From Gammaproteobacteria bacterium (lineage in GTDB: Bacteria > Pseudomonadota > Gammaproteobacteria > DSM-16500), in NCBI GenBank assembly GCA_013286495.1, contig JABDFQ010000016.1, forward strand, positions 1 to 36,357: a stretch of 36,357 nt of DNA, in the 5' to 3' direction. Positions 18,113-26,557 of this stretch are shown one piece after another; within the stretch, counting starts at the first letter, position 1; each line of letters opens with the position of its first letter. Position numbers and translations under genes: made by a program. Below the pieces are notes generated by a model. That model saw only the letters and a list, made by a program, of their open reading frames with translations, was not told the DNA's origin and made no database searches.

Positions 18113-18144
18113 ATACTTGCGGTTAATTAAAGAGCCGCAAGTAT
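18113..18144 (-). promoter_or_regulatory. hairpin between the 559-aa gene and folA
   Basis: A perfect 10-bp stem (ATACTTGCGG with CCGCAAGTAT) encloses a 12-base AT-rich loop. It follows the stop of the upstream minus-strand gene by 7 bases and ends 8 bases before the folA ATG. There is no U tract after it, so it is a poor intrinsic terminator. It could act as an RNA-end stabiliser or a folA translation control. Confidence 0.5.
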
Positions 18145-18151
18145 AATGGAT

Positions 18152-19831
18152 TTAATACGAAACTGAAATAATCGCTTTTTCAGAAACATCATCATTTTCA
18201 AGTTCAAATTGCAACGCAGGTTCATACGTCGTGTGATCGTGATAATACAAAGTCGCATGATGAGTAGATATCTTATGATCTTCCGGCAACGCAGCACTCA
18301 GATCAACGTTTGATGCGACAGGTGAGGCAGAGGCTGAAGCTGAAGCATCCGTGTAATCCGGCGGTGTGCTTAATCTTTTTTGTATATTCGCTATTTTAAG
18401 TTGAGGTTCAGTGCAGGCTTTCGCGGATGGATTGCAGTATTTATTGAAAATATTCAGACAATATTGCTGAACATTATCCATCAATGTTTGCGCACTCTCA
18501 GGATAGTTTCTGAAGAATGTTTTTACAGCGATGCCAAAATTGCGCAGACCTGTTGATAGTTTATGATTATAACGCTCATCAATGAATTCAAATAATTTGA
18601 CACCGGTAGCTGCAATTACACCTGCAAGAGTCAAACCCGTTGCAATGGTTGCGGCAATTGGTGCAGTGAGCGGATTGAGCAATATGACAAGCGCGATAAT
18701 CGCAGCAGCAGTGATCGCTGCATAAGTCAGCACTTCAATCATGGAAAAGGATAATTGGCGTTGCGCTTCAAGGTATTCATCTTTGTCATGTTTGAGACGA
18801 TGTTGCATGGCAGCGATTTGATAGCGTTTTTCATGCAGGAGTGGAATCAGCTCAGCAATATTTTGTTGATGATACATTTGCGGACTGAGTACACGATTTT
18901 CATATTCCTTAAATTCCTTGCTATTTATGCCTAACAGATATGCCTGGTCATAAAGTTTATTCTGCAAATGACTATTAAGCTTGAACAATTCCGGGTTTTG
19001 AATATCGTACATAATCGCCTGACATTCTTTTTCCAATCCAATAATTTTATTTTCAAATGTTTTTTTGGATTCCTTGTGCGCTTTTCTTTTGTGATAGTAA
19101 ATATAAGTATTTTTAATCGCAGAGCTACTATAAAGCGCGAGCATGGAAAGCGATAAGGCAGTTAATGCAACAGGAAGTGACAGCACGCCACCGATAAATA
19201 GCGAAGCAAAAATAATCGCAGATGAGGCAAATCCCATGCGTAAGCCTGAATCCACTAAATGCTTGCTACGGAATTTGTCTTCGCCTTTGTAATGCTCATA
19301 AAAATCGATCGCGCCTTTGCGTAATTCAAAAAATCCACTTAGCAAATTTAATCCGCCAATCAGACGATTGAAAGTAGTTTCGGGAATGGATTTGACTGCA
19401 TCCAGTGTGCGCATGGCATTTAGAATATCTTCGCCAGTATCGGGAATGCGTTTTAATTTATCTTCAATGCTCATCTCTTTTTTGAGATAGTAGAACCAGT
19501 TTTTTTTATGCGGATTTAAATTTTCATTTTCAATTGCTCCCAGTGCAGGAGAAGCTAACATCCATGCAGGAATGGGAGTTTTGACTGACAAGCCGTCCTT
19601 GTATAAATCAACAATGGTTTCGATAAGTTTTGCGTTATCGTAATTGTTATTCTTATTTATTATTGTTGTATAAATACGACAAATTTTTTCATAATCTTTT
19701 TTCGTCAAGGCAACAATATCCTTGTATTGTTGCTGACGGAAAATATTCATGAGGCTGATGAGATAAATCTTTTCATGCTCAATGATTTGTTGATGCATGT
19801 GATTGTTCGTATTTAGGCTGCCGGTTGGCAT
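18152..19831 (-). CDS. 559-aa membrane-associated protein of unknown function, effector-like
   Basis: I recognise no family. There is no signal peptide; the N-terminal 190 residues are helical and charged. Two long hydrophobic stretches are seen at about 198-235 and 365-411, the second Ala/Ile/Thr-rich, each able to form a membrane hairpin. Between and after them lie charged helices (KDKDEYLEAQRQLSF, for example). A flexible Ser/Ala stretch (TDASASASASPVASN) precedes a C-terminal segment rich in acidic residues that ends KAIISVSY. Internal hydrophobic hairpins with a Glu-rich tail are common among Dot/Icm type IV effectors; this is inference. GAGGAG lies 6 bases before the ATG, and a PmrA-like box lies 66 bases upstream. 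Confidence 0.7.
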   Translation of the reverse strand: MPTGSLNTNNHMHQQIIEHEKIYLISLMNIFRQQQYKDIVALTKKDYEKICRIYTTIINKNNNYDNAKLIETIVDLYKDGLSVKTPIPAWMLASPALGAIENENLNPHKKNWFYYLKKEMSIEDKLKRIPDTGEDILNAMRTLDAVKSIPETTFNRLIGGLNLLSGFFELRKGAIDFYEHYKGEDKFRSKHLVDSGLRMGFASSAIIFASLFIGGVLSLPVALTALSLSMLALYSSSAIKNTYIYYHKRKAHKESKKTFENKIIGLEKECQAIMYDIQNPELFKLNSHLQNKLYDQAYLLGINSKEFKEYENRVLSPQMYHQQNIAELIPLLHEKRYQIAAMQHRLKHDKDEYLEAQRQLSFSMIEVLTYAAITAAAIIALVILLNPLTAPIAATIATGLTLAGVIAATGVKLFEFIDERYNHKLSTGLRNFGIAVKTFFRNYPESAQTLMDNVQQYCLNIFNKYCNPSAKACTEPQLKIANIQKRLSTPPDYTDASASASASPVASNVDLSAALPEDHKISTHHATLYYHDHTTYEPALQFELENDDVSEKAIISVSY

Positions 19832-19870
19832 TGTCCACTCCTCGTTTGATCTAATCTCTTTATGGGGCTT

Positions 19871-19913
19871 ATTTTATCGTGCGAATTCACCCGGTTATTA
19901 AATCAAACTTAAG
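19871..19913 (-). promoter_or_regulatory. PmrA-like box and -10 of the 559-aa gene
   Basis: CTTAAGTTTGATTTAAT (minus strand, 19913-19897) fits the PmrA direct-repeat consensus YTTAAK-N5-YTTAAK at every specified base. A TAAAAT -10 hexamer (19876-19871) follows 20 bases downstream, and the leader to the ATG is about 35 bases. In Legionella and Coxiella the response regulator PmrA is known to activate many Dot/Icm genes. A chance match in this AT-rich window is not excluded. Confidence 0.5.
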
Positions 19914-20032
19914 AGATGAAAAAATATTTCTGATATAAAATGAATCAGTTAGCATTAAGTTTAATCAACTTAGCGGCTTTTACTCCACCTCACTTTTCGT
20001 TACTATTGGGTTTTCATTCAGGTTATCCACTT

Positions 20033-20581
20033 ATGACTCAAGCCACAGCGCCATCTTACAATGAGCTTAATCAAGTACTTACTGATAATCAGGTGGAAAT
20101 AAATCCATCTGAGATACACGGCATGATATGCGGAATCCTAAGTGGTAATAATAAAAAAAGCATACCGTGGGAAGAATATGTGGCGGGTGCTAAAAATCCG
20201 AAAAAAATACATGAAATATTGCAGGCTTTATTGGAGGCAACCCAAAAACAGCTGGATGAATTTTTGTTCGAGCTGGAATTATTATTGCCACCTGATAATG
20301 ACAGCCTTGCTTTGCGGGCTGAATCACTGACGTTATGGACGCAAGGGTATTTGACCGGTTTGAAATTGGCTGATGTGCCATTACGAAAACGCAAGCCATC
20401 TGATGTCACAGAAGCCATTAATGATCTGATAGAAATTTCCAAAATGAATTACGACACGGTTGCTGCCAATGAAGAAGATGAAACAGCTTATGTGGAATTA
20501 GTGGAATATATACGCATGGCAGTCATCATGATTTATGAAGAATTGCACGAGCAGGAAAAGGTGAATAAATCGGTACATTAG
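20033..20581 (+). CDS. ygfB: UPF0149 family protein YgfB
   Basis: This 182-aa protein of the YgfB/YecA family is all-helical. Known members are small cytosolic proteins; in Pseudomonas YgfB is linked to control of antibiotic-resistance genes. Supporting signatures are EIHGMICGILSG near residue 27, SLTLWTQGYLTGL (about 108-120) and DEDETAYVELVEYIRMAVIMIYEEL-like C-terminal helices. I chose the ATG at 20033; an in-frame ATG at 19940 adds 31 unlike residues. It heads the ygfB-pepP-ubiH order well known in gammaproteobacteria, with a short gap to pepP. Confidence 0.88.
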   Translation: MTQATAPSYNELNQVLTDNQVEINPSEIHGMICGILSGNNKKSIPWEEYVAGAKNPKKIHEILQALLEATQKQLDEFLFELELLLPPDNDSLALRAESLTLWTQGYLTGLKLADVPLRKRKPSDVTEAINDLIEISKMNYDTVAANEEDETAYVELVEYIRMAVIMIYEELHEQEKVNKSVH

Positions 20582-20607
20582 GTGATGAATAAGCAGAGGA
20601 TTGCATC

Positions 20608-21924
20608 ATGATAAAAATGGCGGAGTATGCCAATAGACGCAAAAAATTAATGCGAAAAATCGGCCACAAGGGAATTGTGATTTTACCTGCGGCGAAAGAA
20701 GTTTATCGCAATGGTGATGCGACTTATCCCTACAGACAAAATAGTGATTTTTATTATCTGACAGGATTTCATGAACCCGATGCAGTATTAGTGATGGTGC
20801 CTGAACACAAACAAGGTGAATTTATTTTATTTAATCGCATACGTGATCGTGAACATGAAATCTGGGATGGTGTACGTGCAGGTCAGGAAGGAGCAGTGAA
20901 TGATTACCATGCTGATGCAGCTTATCCCATCGCAGAGTTCAATAATATGCTGCCGGAGTTATTGGCAGAACGTGATGCGATTTATTATCCATTAGGCACG
21001 CATCCTGATTTTGATAAGCAATTGTTGCAGGCAATCAACAAAGTGCGTGGGAAAGTGCGTAATGGTATGCAACCACCGCTTGCCTTCATGGATATCACTT
21101 TATCCTTGCATGAAATGCGTTTATTCAAGAGTGATGCAGAAATCGCACTGATGCAAAAAGCAGTGGATATTACTGGACTTGCGCATGTGCGCGCGATGAA
21201 AAAATGTCAGCCTGGAATATATGAATATGAACTGGAAGCCGAACTTGAATATGAGTTCAAGCGCCATGGTGCACGTTTTTGTGCATACAGTTCGATCGTT
21301 GGTGCAGGTAAAAATACTTGCACGTTACATTATGTTGATAATGATCAAATGATTGCTGATGGTGATCTGGTATTGATTGATGCAGGTGCCGAATATAAAA
21401 ATTATGCTGCCGATATCACACGGACTTTTCCTGCCAATGGAAAATTTTCTGCTGAGCAAAAAGATATTTATGAAATTGTCCTGGCATCGCAATTAGCTGC
21501 GATCAAAACCATCAAGCCAGGCACTGCATGGGAAAAAGCGCAGGATGTGATTGTGAAAGTCATCACACAGGGATTGCTCGATCTTGGCATTTTAAAAGGC
21601 AAGCTGGATATGTTGCTGGAGAAAAAAGCCTGGTTGCCGTTTTATATGCATAAATCAGGGCATTGGCTGGGTCTGGATGTGCATGATGTGGGTCGCTATC
21701 AGGTAGATGGCAAATGGCGCTCCTTGCAAACTGGTATGGCATTAACCGTTGAACCTGGTATTTATATTTCAGCTGATATTCCTGGAGTGAAAGATCGCTG
21801 GCATAACATTGGTGTGCGTATTGAAGATGATGTGCTGGTGACGGATAAAGGTTGCAAGGTATTAAGTGAGAAAATTCCCAAAACCATTGCTGATATAGAA
21901 ACATTAATGCAGGCGAATGCATGA
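20608..21924 (+). CDS. pepP: Xaa-Pro aminopeptidase (PepP, M24B)
   Basis: This cytosolic enzyme removes the N-terminal residue from peptides with proline at position 2, using two manganese ions. The five metal ligands of the pita-bread fold are visible: Asp258, Asp269, His352 (SGHWLGLDVHD), Glu382 (VEPGIY) and Glu406 (VRIEDDVLV). The N-terminal domain includes FYYLTGFHEPDAVLVM and YRQNSDF. The 438-aa length is normal. AGAGGA lies upstream of the ATG. It overlaps ubiH by 4 bases. Confidence 0.95.
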   Translation: MIKMAEYANRRKKLMRKIGHKGIVILPAAKEVYRNGDATYPYRQNSDFYYLTGFHEPDAVLVMVPEHKQGEFILFNRIRDREHEIWDGVRAGQEGAVNDYHADAAYPIAEFNNMLPELLAERDAIYYPLGTHPDFDKQLLQAINKVRGKVRNGMQPPLAFMDITLSLHEMRLFKSDAEIALMQKAVDITGLAHVRAMKKCQPGIYEYELEAELEYEFKRHGARFCAYSSIVGAGKNTCTLHYVDNDQMIADGDLVLIDAGAEYKNYAADITRTFPANGKFSAEQKDIYEIVLASQLAAIKTIKPGTAWEKAQDVIVKVITQGLLDLGILKGKLDMLLEKKAWLPFYMHKSGHWLGLDVHDVGRYQVDGKWRSLQTGMALTVEPGIYISADIPGVKDRWHNIGVRIEDDVLVTDKGCKVLSEKIPKTIADIETLMQANA

Positions 21925-23108
21925 AACATTACGATTTGATTATTGTTGGTGGCGGTCTTGTCGGCGCAGGACTTGCGCTTGCACTGAAAAATACAGAAAT
22001 AAAAATCGCACTGATTGATGCAAAATTACCGACAAATAATGATCCGCGTTTATTTGCATTGAATGCGAGTAGTTGTCAGTTTTTACAAAACATTGATGTG
22101 TGGCCAGTGCTGGAAGAATATGCTGCCAGCATTCAGCAAGTACATGTTTCAAATCACGGCCAATTTGGTGCAGTCCGTTTACGTGCTGAAGAAACTGGTT
22201 TTGCAACATTGGGGAATGTGTTACCTGCCTATCAGATTGAAATGGCATTTGCCAATGCGCTGGATTTGTTGGCGCATTGCACAATTTACCGACCTGCACG
22301 ACTGATGAAATTACAACAGGAAAATCAGCTAGCGCAATTAACGCTTACTACCGAACAAGGTGAAATGATGTTGCAATCACCGTTGGTAATTGGCGCAGAT
22401 GGCACAGAGTCCACTGTGCGTAAACAATTAAATATCGCAGCAGAAATTATTGATTATGATCAAAGTGCAATTGTTACGCGCACAACATTGAAACGTCATC
22501 ATGAAAATATTGCTTATGAACGTTTTTATGAACAAGGCGCCATTGCCATGCTGCCATTAAAAGGCAATGAGTGCGCCACTATCTGGTCGGGTGCGAATGC
22601 GCGCATGCAACCATTGATGTCATTAACAGATGATGATTTTGTGCTGCAATTGCAACGCATATTTGGTTATCGCATGGGTAAATTGCAGTCGATTGGTAAG
22701 CGTCACATGTTTCCCTTGCGCATGGTCAAGGCGGAAAATGCTTATGCAGGTTGTGTGTATTTGCTGGGGAATTCAGCGCACACACTGCATCCCATCGCAG
22801 CGCAAGGATTTAATCTGGCGATACATGAAACCGCAATGCTCGCTGAATATATACAGGAAAGGCTAGCGGAAAAGAAAACGCTGAGTGCAATTGACTTGCA
22901 ATCTTTTCATGCTAAAACACTAAGGCGTCAAGCGGTGAGCATGGGTGTATCGCATCGTTTGTCGCAATTATTTTCCAGTGAATCCATGTTGGCGGAATTG
23001 GCAGCGCAAATCGGCATGCTGAGCCTTGATTTGCTCGCGCCAGTGAAGAAACGTTTTGTGCGGGAAATGTTGGGTAAAACAGGTGATGTGCCGAGATTAT
23101 TAATTTAA
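21921..23108 (+). CDS. ubiH: FAD-dependent ubiquinone hydroxylase (UbiH/UbiF/VisC family)
   Basis: This flavin monooxygenase hydroxylates the ring during aerobic ubiquinone synthesis. The FAD motif IIVGGGLVGAGLALAL begins at residue 7. GADGTESTVRKQL and the second FAD motif LLGNSAHTLHPIAAQGFNLAIHE are clear. Its position after pepP points to UbiH rather than UbiI or UbiF, but sequence alone does not settle which ring position it acts on. The ATG overlaps the pepP stop (ATGA). It is 395 aa long, typical of the family. Confidence 0.9.
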   Translation: MKHYDLIIVGGGLVGAGLALALKNTEIKIALIDAKLPTNNDPRLFALNASSCQFLQNIDVWPVLEEYAASIQQVHVSNHGQFGAVRLRAEETGFATLGNVLPAYQIEMAFANALDLLAHCTIYRPARLMKLQQENQLAQLTLTTEQGEMMLQSPLVIGADGTESTVRKQLNIAAEIIDYDQSAIVTRTTLKRHHENIAYERFYEQGAIAMLPLKGNECATIWSGANARMQPLMSLTDDDFVLQLQRIFGYRMGKLQSIGKRHMFPLRMVKAENAYAGCVYLLGNSAHTLHPIAAQGFNLAIHETAMLAEYIQERLAEKKTLSAIDLQSFHAKTLRRQAVSMGVSHRLSQLFSSESMLAELAAQIGMLSLDLLAPVKKRFVREMLGKTGDVPRLLI

Positions 23109-23117
23109 AGGAGCAAA

Positions 23118-25931
23118 ATGAAGCACTCCCGACAGGAAGTTGAGAATGATTTACTTACCATCACGCGCCAGTTGCTGGATGAATCTGGTGAGACGCATCA
23201 TCGCGAAGTCAAATTAAATGCGTCCTTGCAGCGACATCTTGGTATTGATAGCCTCACGCGTGCTGAATTATTTCATCGCATTGAAAAAAAATTTGCAGTC
23301 ACCTTGCCAGATAAATTACTCGCAGAAGCTGAAACCCTGAATGATATCGCCAATGAATTAGCATTCACCGAATCAAAAAATCCCAACCATCCTGATGAAA
23401 AAAAAATTATTTCCCACGGAGCAAGACCGCATCTTGATCTCTCGCATGCCAAAACATTAATTGATGTCTTGTGGTTATATGGCGAGAAATCGCCGGAAAA
23501 AGCACATATCTTTTTTAAAAAAGAGGATGGCACAGAAGAAATTATCACCTACGGACAATTGCTTGAAACATCGTTGCGCATCGCCAAAGGTTTGATAAAT
23601 CGTGGGTTAAATAGCGGTGATACGGTTGCCATCATGCAGCCAACGCATCCTGATTTTTTCTACACTTTCTTTGGTATTTTACTGGCAGGCGGTGTGCCTG
23701 TTCCCATCTATCCTCCCTTTCGCATGCACATGCTGGAAACGTATGTAAAAACAGAAGCACATATTCTGCGAAATGCAGAAGCGAGAATATTGGTGACATT
23801 TGGTGAAGCAGAAACATTAAGTCGTTTATTAAAATCATTTATCCCTGAATTAAAACATATTGTCACCGTGAAGGATTTGCTTAACTCAGATAAATTATCT
23901 GCATCATTTCACGCGCACTCTCATTTGCCCGCATTAATTCAATATACTTCTGGTAGCACAGCCAATCCCAAAGGTGTCTTGCTGACACATGCAAATTTAC
24001 TGGCGAATATTCATGCTTATGGCAAGGCAATTGCTGTCACACCGGAAGATGTCGCGGTTAGCTGGTTGCCGCTTTATCATGATATGGGTTTGATTGGCAT
24101 GTGGTTGGGCAGTTTATATTATGGTGTACCACTGGTTTTAATGGCGCCATTTTCATTTCTCAATCATCCTGAACGCTGGTTGTGGGCGATTCATTATCAT
24201 CGCGGTACGATTTCTGCCGCACCTAATTTTGCTTATGAATTATGTATACGCAAAATTGAATCTGGTTTACTGGAAGGGCTTGATCTTTCTTCCTGGCGAA
24301 TTGCTGCAAATGGTGCAGAAAAAATTTATCCGCATACCTTAATTGAATTTGAAAAAAAATTCGCAGCCTATGGATTGAAAAAAACCGCTTTATTACCGGT
24401 ATATGGATTAGCTGAATCTGCCGTTGCACTTGCCATCTCACCACTGGATCGTGAATTTAAACTCGATCATGTCGATAGAAAATTATTCGAGGAAAAACGT
24501 GAAGCGCAAATTTCAACTGATAAAAATGCACTGATATTTGTAGCGTGCGGCAAACCCATGCAAGGACATGAAATCAGAATCGTCGATGATAATCAAAATG
24601 AATTACCAGAGCGTCATGTGGGTAATGTGCAATTTCGTGGGCCTTCTGCCATGCAAGGTTATTATCATAATCCTGTTGCCACGCAAGCCATTCTGCATGA
24701 TGGCTGGCTGGATAGCGGTGATCTTGCTTATATTGCACAAGAGGAAATTTATATTACAGGACGTCGCAAGGATTTGATTATCAAGGCAGGACGCAATCTT
24801 TATCCTGCAGAAATTGAATCGATGGTGGAAACGGTCAAGGATGTGCGACATGGATGTGTAGTGGCATTTGAAGTAACTGATGCAAAACTTGGTACGGAAC
24901 AATTGATTATTGTCGCAGAAACGCGCATGGAAACTTCTGCCATAAAAGAGCGCATCATTAATGATATTCGTGAAGTCATTGCCAGTTCGCTGGATATTGT
25001 TCCAGATCGAATTGTGCTAGTTAAACCACATGTCATACCTAAAACATCCAGTGGAAAATTACAGCGCGCCTTATGTAAAAAAATGTATGAAGAAAAACGT
25101 TTGCAAAAAGGTGAAATACCCGCATCGTTACAAATGTTGAAGTTGGTTACAGCTTCCCTGATGCAGCGTGTAAAAAAAATCGGTGCAATTTTTTTGCGAG
25201 CAATTTATACGGCTTATATTGTTATTTTTGCAGCACTGACTTTTCTTCCGATTTATTTTTATGGACGTAATGCCACACGTGAAAAAACAGCGAAAGCCAT
25301 GCAATTATGGTCAAAGTGCGTGCTCGCTTTTGCATTCTGTCCGATCACAATAAAGAACAACGACAAGCTTGTCGCTTTTACCAATGTTATTTATGCAGCC
25401 AATCACACGAGTTATATCGATGCATTATTAATGATGGCCATCTTGCCTGCGGGTACGCGTATTGTCGTCAAGAAAGAAGTATTTTCCATGCCAATGATAG
25501 GAACGATTGCACGCAAGCTGGAATATTTTGGTGTGGATCGCATGGATTTTTCGCGTGGCCAGCAAGACACAAAACGCATTTTCGATGCATTGGCATCAGG
25601 TGCATCCATCATGATTTTTCCCGAAGGCACATTTGGTTATGCGGCAGGATTGCGTCCATTTCGTCTCGGAGCATTCAAGCTCGCAGCAGAATCTGGCGCG
25701 GCGATTTGTCCATTGGCGATTAAAGGCATGCGCATCGTCTGGCGCGCAGATGAAAAATTAATGCGCCCGAATCGCATTACCATTACAGTTTGTGATCTCA
25801 TTAAACCCGCGGGAAAAGAATGGCAGGATGTCACTAATTTACGCAATGCTGTGCGTGCCGCGATTCTCGAATATTGCGGAGAGCCGTCGCTGGATTTTAT
25901 TGCTGCACAAGTTGTAGCCACCAGCGACTGA
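23118..25931 (+). CDS. ACP - acyl-adenylating ligase - PlsC acyltransferase fusion
   Basis: This 937-aa protein joins three activities. Residues 1-85 form an acyl carrier domain with LGIDSLTRAE; Ser45 would carry phosphopantetheine. Residues from about 115 to 655 are an AMP-forming ligase of the FAAL/acyl-ACP synthetase type, with P-loop YTSGSTANPKG (276-286), PVYGLAES and the hinge ITGRRKDLIIKAGRN. A membrane segment (YIVIFAALTFLPIYFY) follows. The last part is a 1-acyl-glycerol-3-phosphate-type acyltransferase with NHTSYID (His763, Asp768) and FPEGTFG (834-840). It could load a fatty acid and transfer it to a lipid acceptor at the inner membrane, like Aas but with its own ACP. AAAGGAG precedes the ATG, 9 bases after ubiH. 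Confidence 0.88.
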   Translation: MKHSRQEVENDLLTITRQLLDESGETHHREVKLNASLQRHLGIDSLTRAELFHRIEKKFAVTLPDKLLAEAETLNDIANELAFTESKNPNHPDEKKIISHGARPHLDLSHAKTLIDVLWLYGEKSPEKAHIFFKKEDGTEEIITYGQLLETSLRIAKGLINRGLNSGDTVAIMQPTHPDFFYTFFGILLAGGVPVPIYPPFRMHMLETYVKTEAHILRNAEARILVTFGEAETLSRLLKSFIPELKHIVTVKDLLNSDKLSASFHAHSHLPALIQYTSGSTANPKGVLLTHANLLANIHAYGKAIAVTPEDVAVSWLPLYHDMGLIGMWLGSLYYGVPLVLMAPFSFLNHPERWLWAIHYHRGTISAAPNFAYELCIRKIESGLLEGLDLSSWRIAANGAEKIYPHTLIEFEKKFAAYGLKKTALLPVYGLAESAVALAISPLDREFKLDHVDRKLFEEKREAQISTDKNALIFVACGKPMQGHEIRIVDDNQNELPERHVGNVQFRGPSAMQGYYHNPVATQAILHDGWLDSGDLAYIAQEEIYITGRRKDLIIKAGRNLYPAEIESMVETVKDVRHGCVVAFEVTDAKLGTEQLIIVAETRMETSAIKERIINDIREVIASSLDIVPDRIVLVKPHVIPKTSSGKLQRALCKKMYEEKRLQKGEIPASLQMLKLVTASLMQRVKKIGAIFLRAIYTAYIVIFAALTFLPIYFYGRNATREKTAKAMQLWSKCVLAFAFCPITIKNNDKLVAFTNVIYAANHTSYIDALLMMAILPAGTRIVVKKEVFSMPMIGTIARKLEYFGVDRMDFSRGQQDTKRIFDALASGASIMIFPEGTFGYAAGLRPFRLGAFKLAAESGAAICPLAIKGMRIVWRADEKLMRPNRITITVCDLIKPAGKEWQDVTNLRNAVRAAILEYCGEPSLDFIAAQVVATSD

Positions 25932-25944
25932 GCGAACTAAAAAA

Positions 25945-25974
25945 TTTAACCTTCCAGCATTGATCTGCTACACT
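25945..25974 (+). promoter_or_regulatory. predicted extended -10 promoter of trxA
   Basis: TGCTACACT (25966-25974) is an extended -10 element. A weak TTTAAC lies 18 bases upstream of its hexamer. The leader to the trxA ATG is about 30 bases and carries GAAGGG before it. Confidence 0.35.
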
Positions 25975-26011
25975 TCCACTCCGGTCTAATCTAACAAAAG
26001 AAGGGTTTTTC

Positions 26012-26341
26012 ATGAGTAATTTACAAGCTGTTACCGATGCTTCTTTTGAAGCAGATGTACTGGAATCCAACTCTCCTGTGATTGTTGATTTCTGGGCTGC
26101 CTGGTGTGCGCCATGCAAGGCATTGGCTCCGGTTTTTGAAGATGTTGCCAGCAAATATGAAGGTAAAGTCAAATTTGTGAAGATGGATGTGGATAGTAAT
26201 CCTGCAACCGCAGCCAAATTTGGCGTGCGTGGTATTCCTACCATGATTCTTTTCAAGGAAGGTCAGGTAGTTGGTACGCAAAGTGGTTTTGATTCGAGCA
26301 GCAAGGCTAATTTAATGAAGTTAATTGATAGCCAGGTGTAA
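26012..26341 (+). CDS. trxA: thioredoxin
   Basis: This is a cytosolic dithiol oxidoreductase. The active site reads WCAPCK (Cys32 and Cys35), where most thioredoxins have WCGPCK, so Gly is replaced by Ala. The cis-proline region is GIPTMILFKEG and the buried DFWAAWC segment is intact. At 109 aa it is standard length. GAAGGG lies before the ATG. It is upstream of rho in the conserved trxA-rho order, with a 216-base gap. Confidence 0.95.
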   Translation: MSNLQAVTDASFEADVLESNSPVIVDFWAAWCAPCKALAPVFEDVASKYEGKVKFVKMDVDSNPATAAKFGVRGIPTMILFKEGQVVGTQSGFDSSSKANLMKLIDSQV

Positions 26342-26349
26342 ATCAAAAT

Positions 26350-26385
26350 GCAGGTTGGGCTGAGTGATAACGACGCCTAACCTGC
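26350..26385. repeat. palindromic element downstream of trxA
   Basis: GCAGGTTGGGC (26350-26360) pairs with GCCTAACCTGC (26375-26385), with one G-U pair; the loop is 14 bases. It lacks a U tract, so it is a weak intrinsic terminator. Its sequence resembles the dispersed AGGTTGGGC-type palindromes common in bacterial intergenic regions, and its right arm is close to the GGTTAGG outer arm at 11889. Confidence 0.6.
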
Positions 26386-26447
26386 TCATAAACACTAGAT
26401 ATTCTCTAAAAACAATGATATTTTTATACGCGTAGTAACCTCCTTAT

Positions 26448-26504
26448 TTTGTATATCCCCTGGCAAATCCCGAGTTACACAGAAGCAAACAAGAGATATA
26501 CAAA
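26448..26504 (+). promoter_or_regulatory. stem in the rho leader
   Basis: TTTGTATATC (26448-26457) and GATATACAAA (26495-26504) form a perfect 10-bp inverted repeat around a 37-base single-stranded candidate rich in C and A. It ends 53 bases before the rho ATG. The rho leader is known in E. coli to be a site of Rho autoregulation, so a role in rho control is a reasonable inference. Confidence 0.4.
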
Positions 26505-26557
26505 GATTAATGTTTTAAAACAATCAACGTTCTTTATTTAGTAGGGTTTGAATTATT

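Noticed and set aside
20022-20030. TTATCCACT as a DnaA box near ygfB
   Set aside because: It is a single 8-of-9 match with no others nearby.
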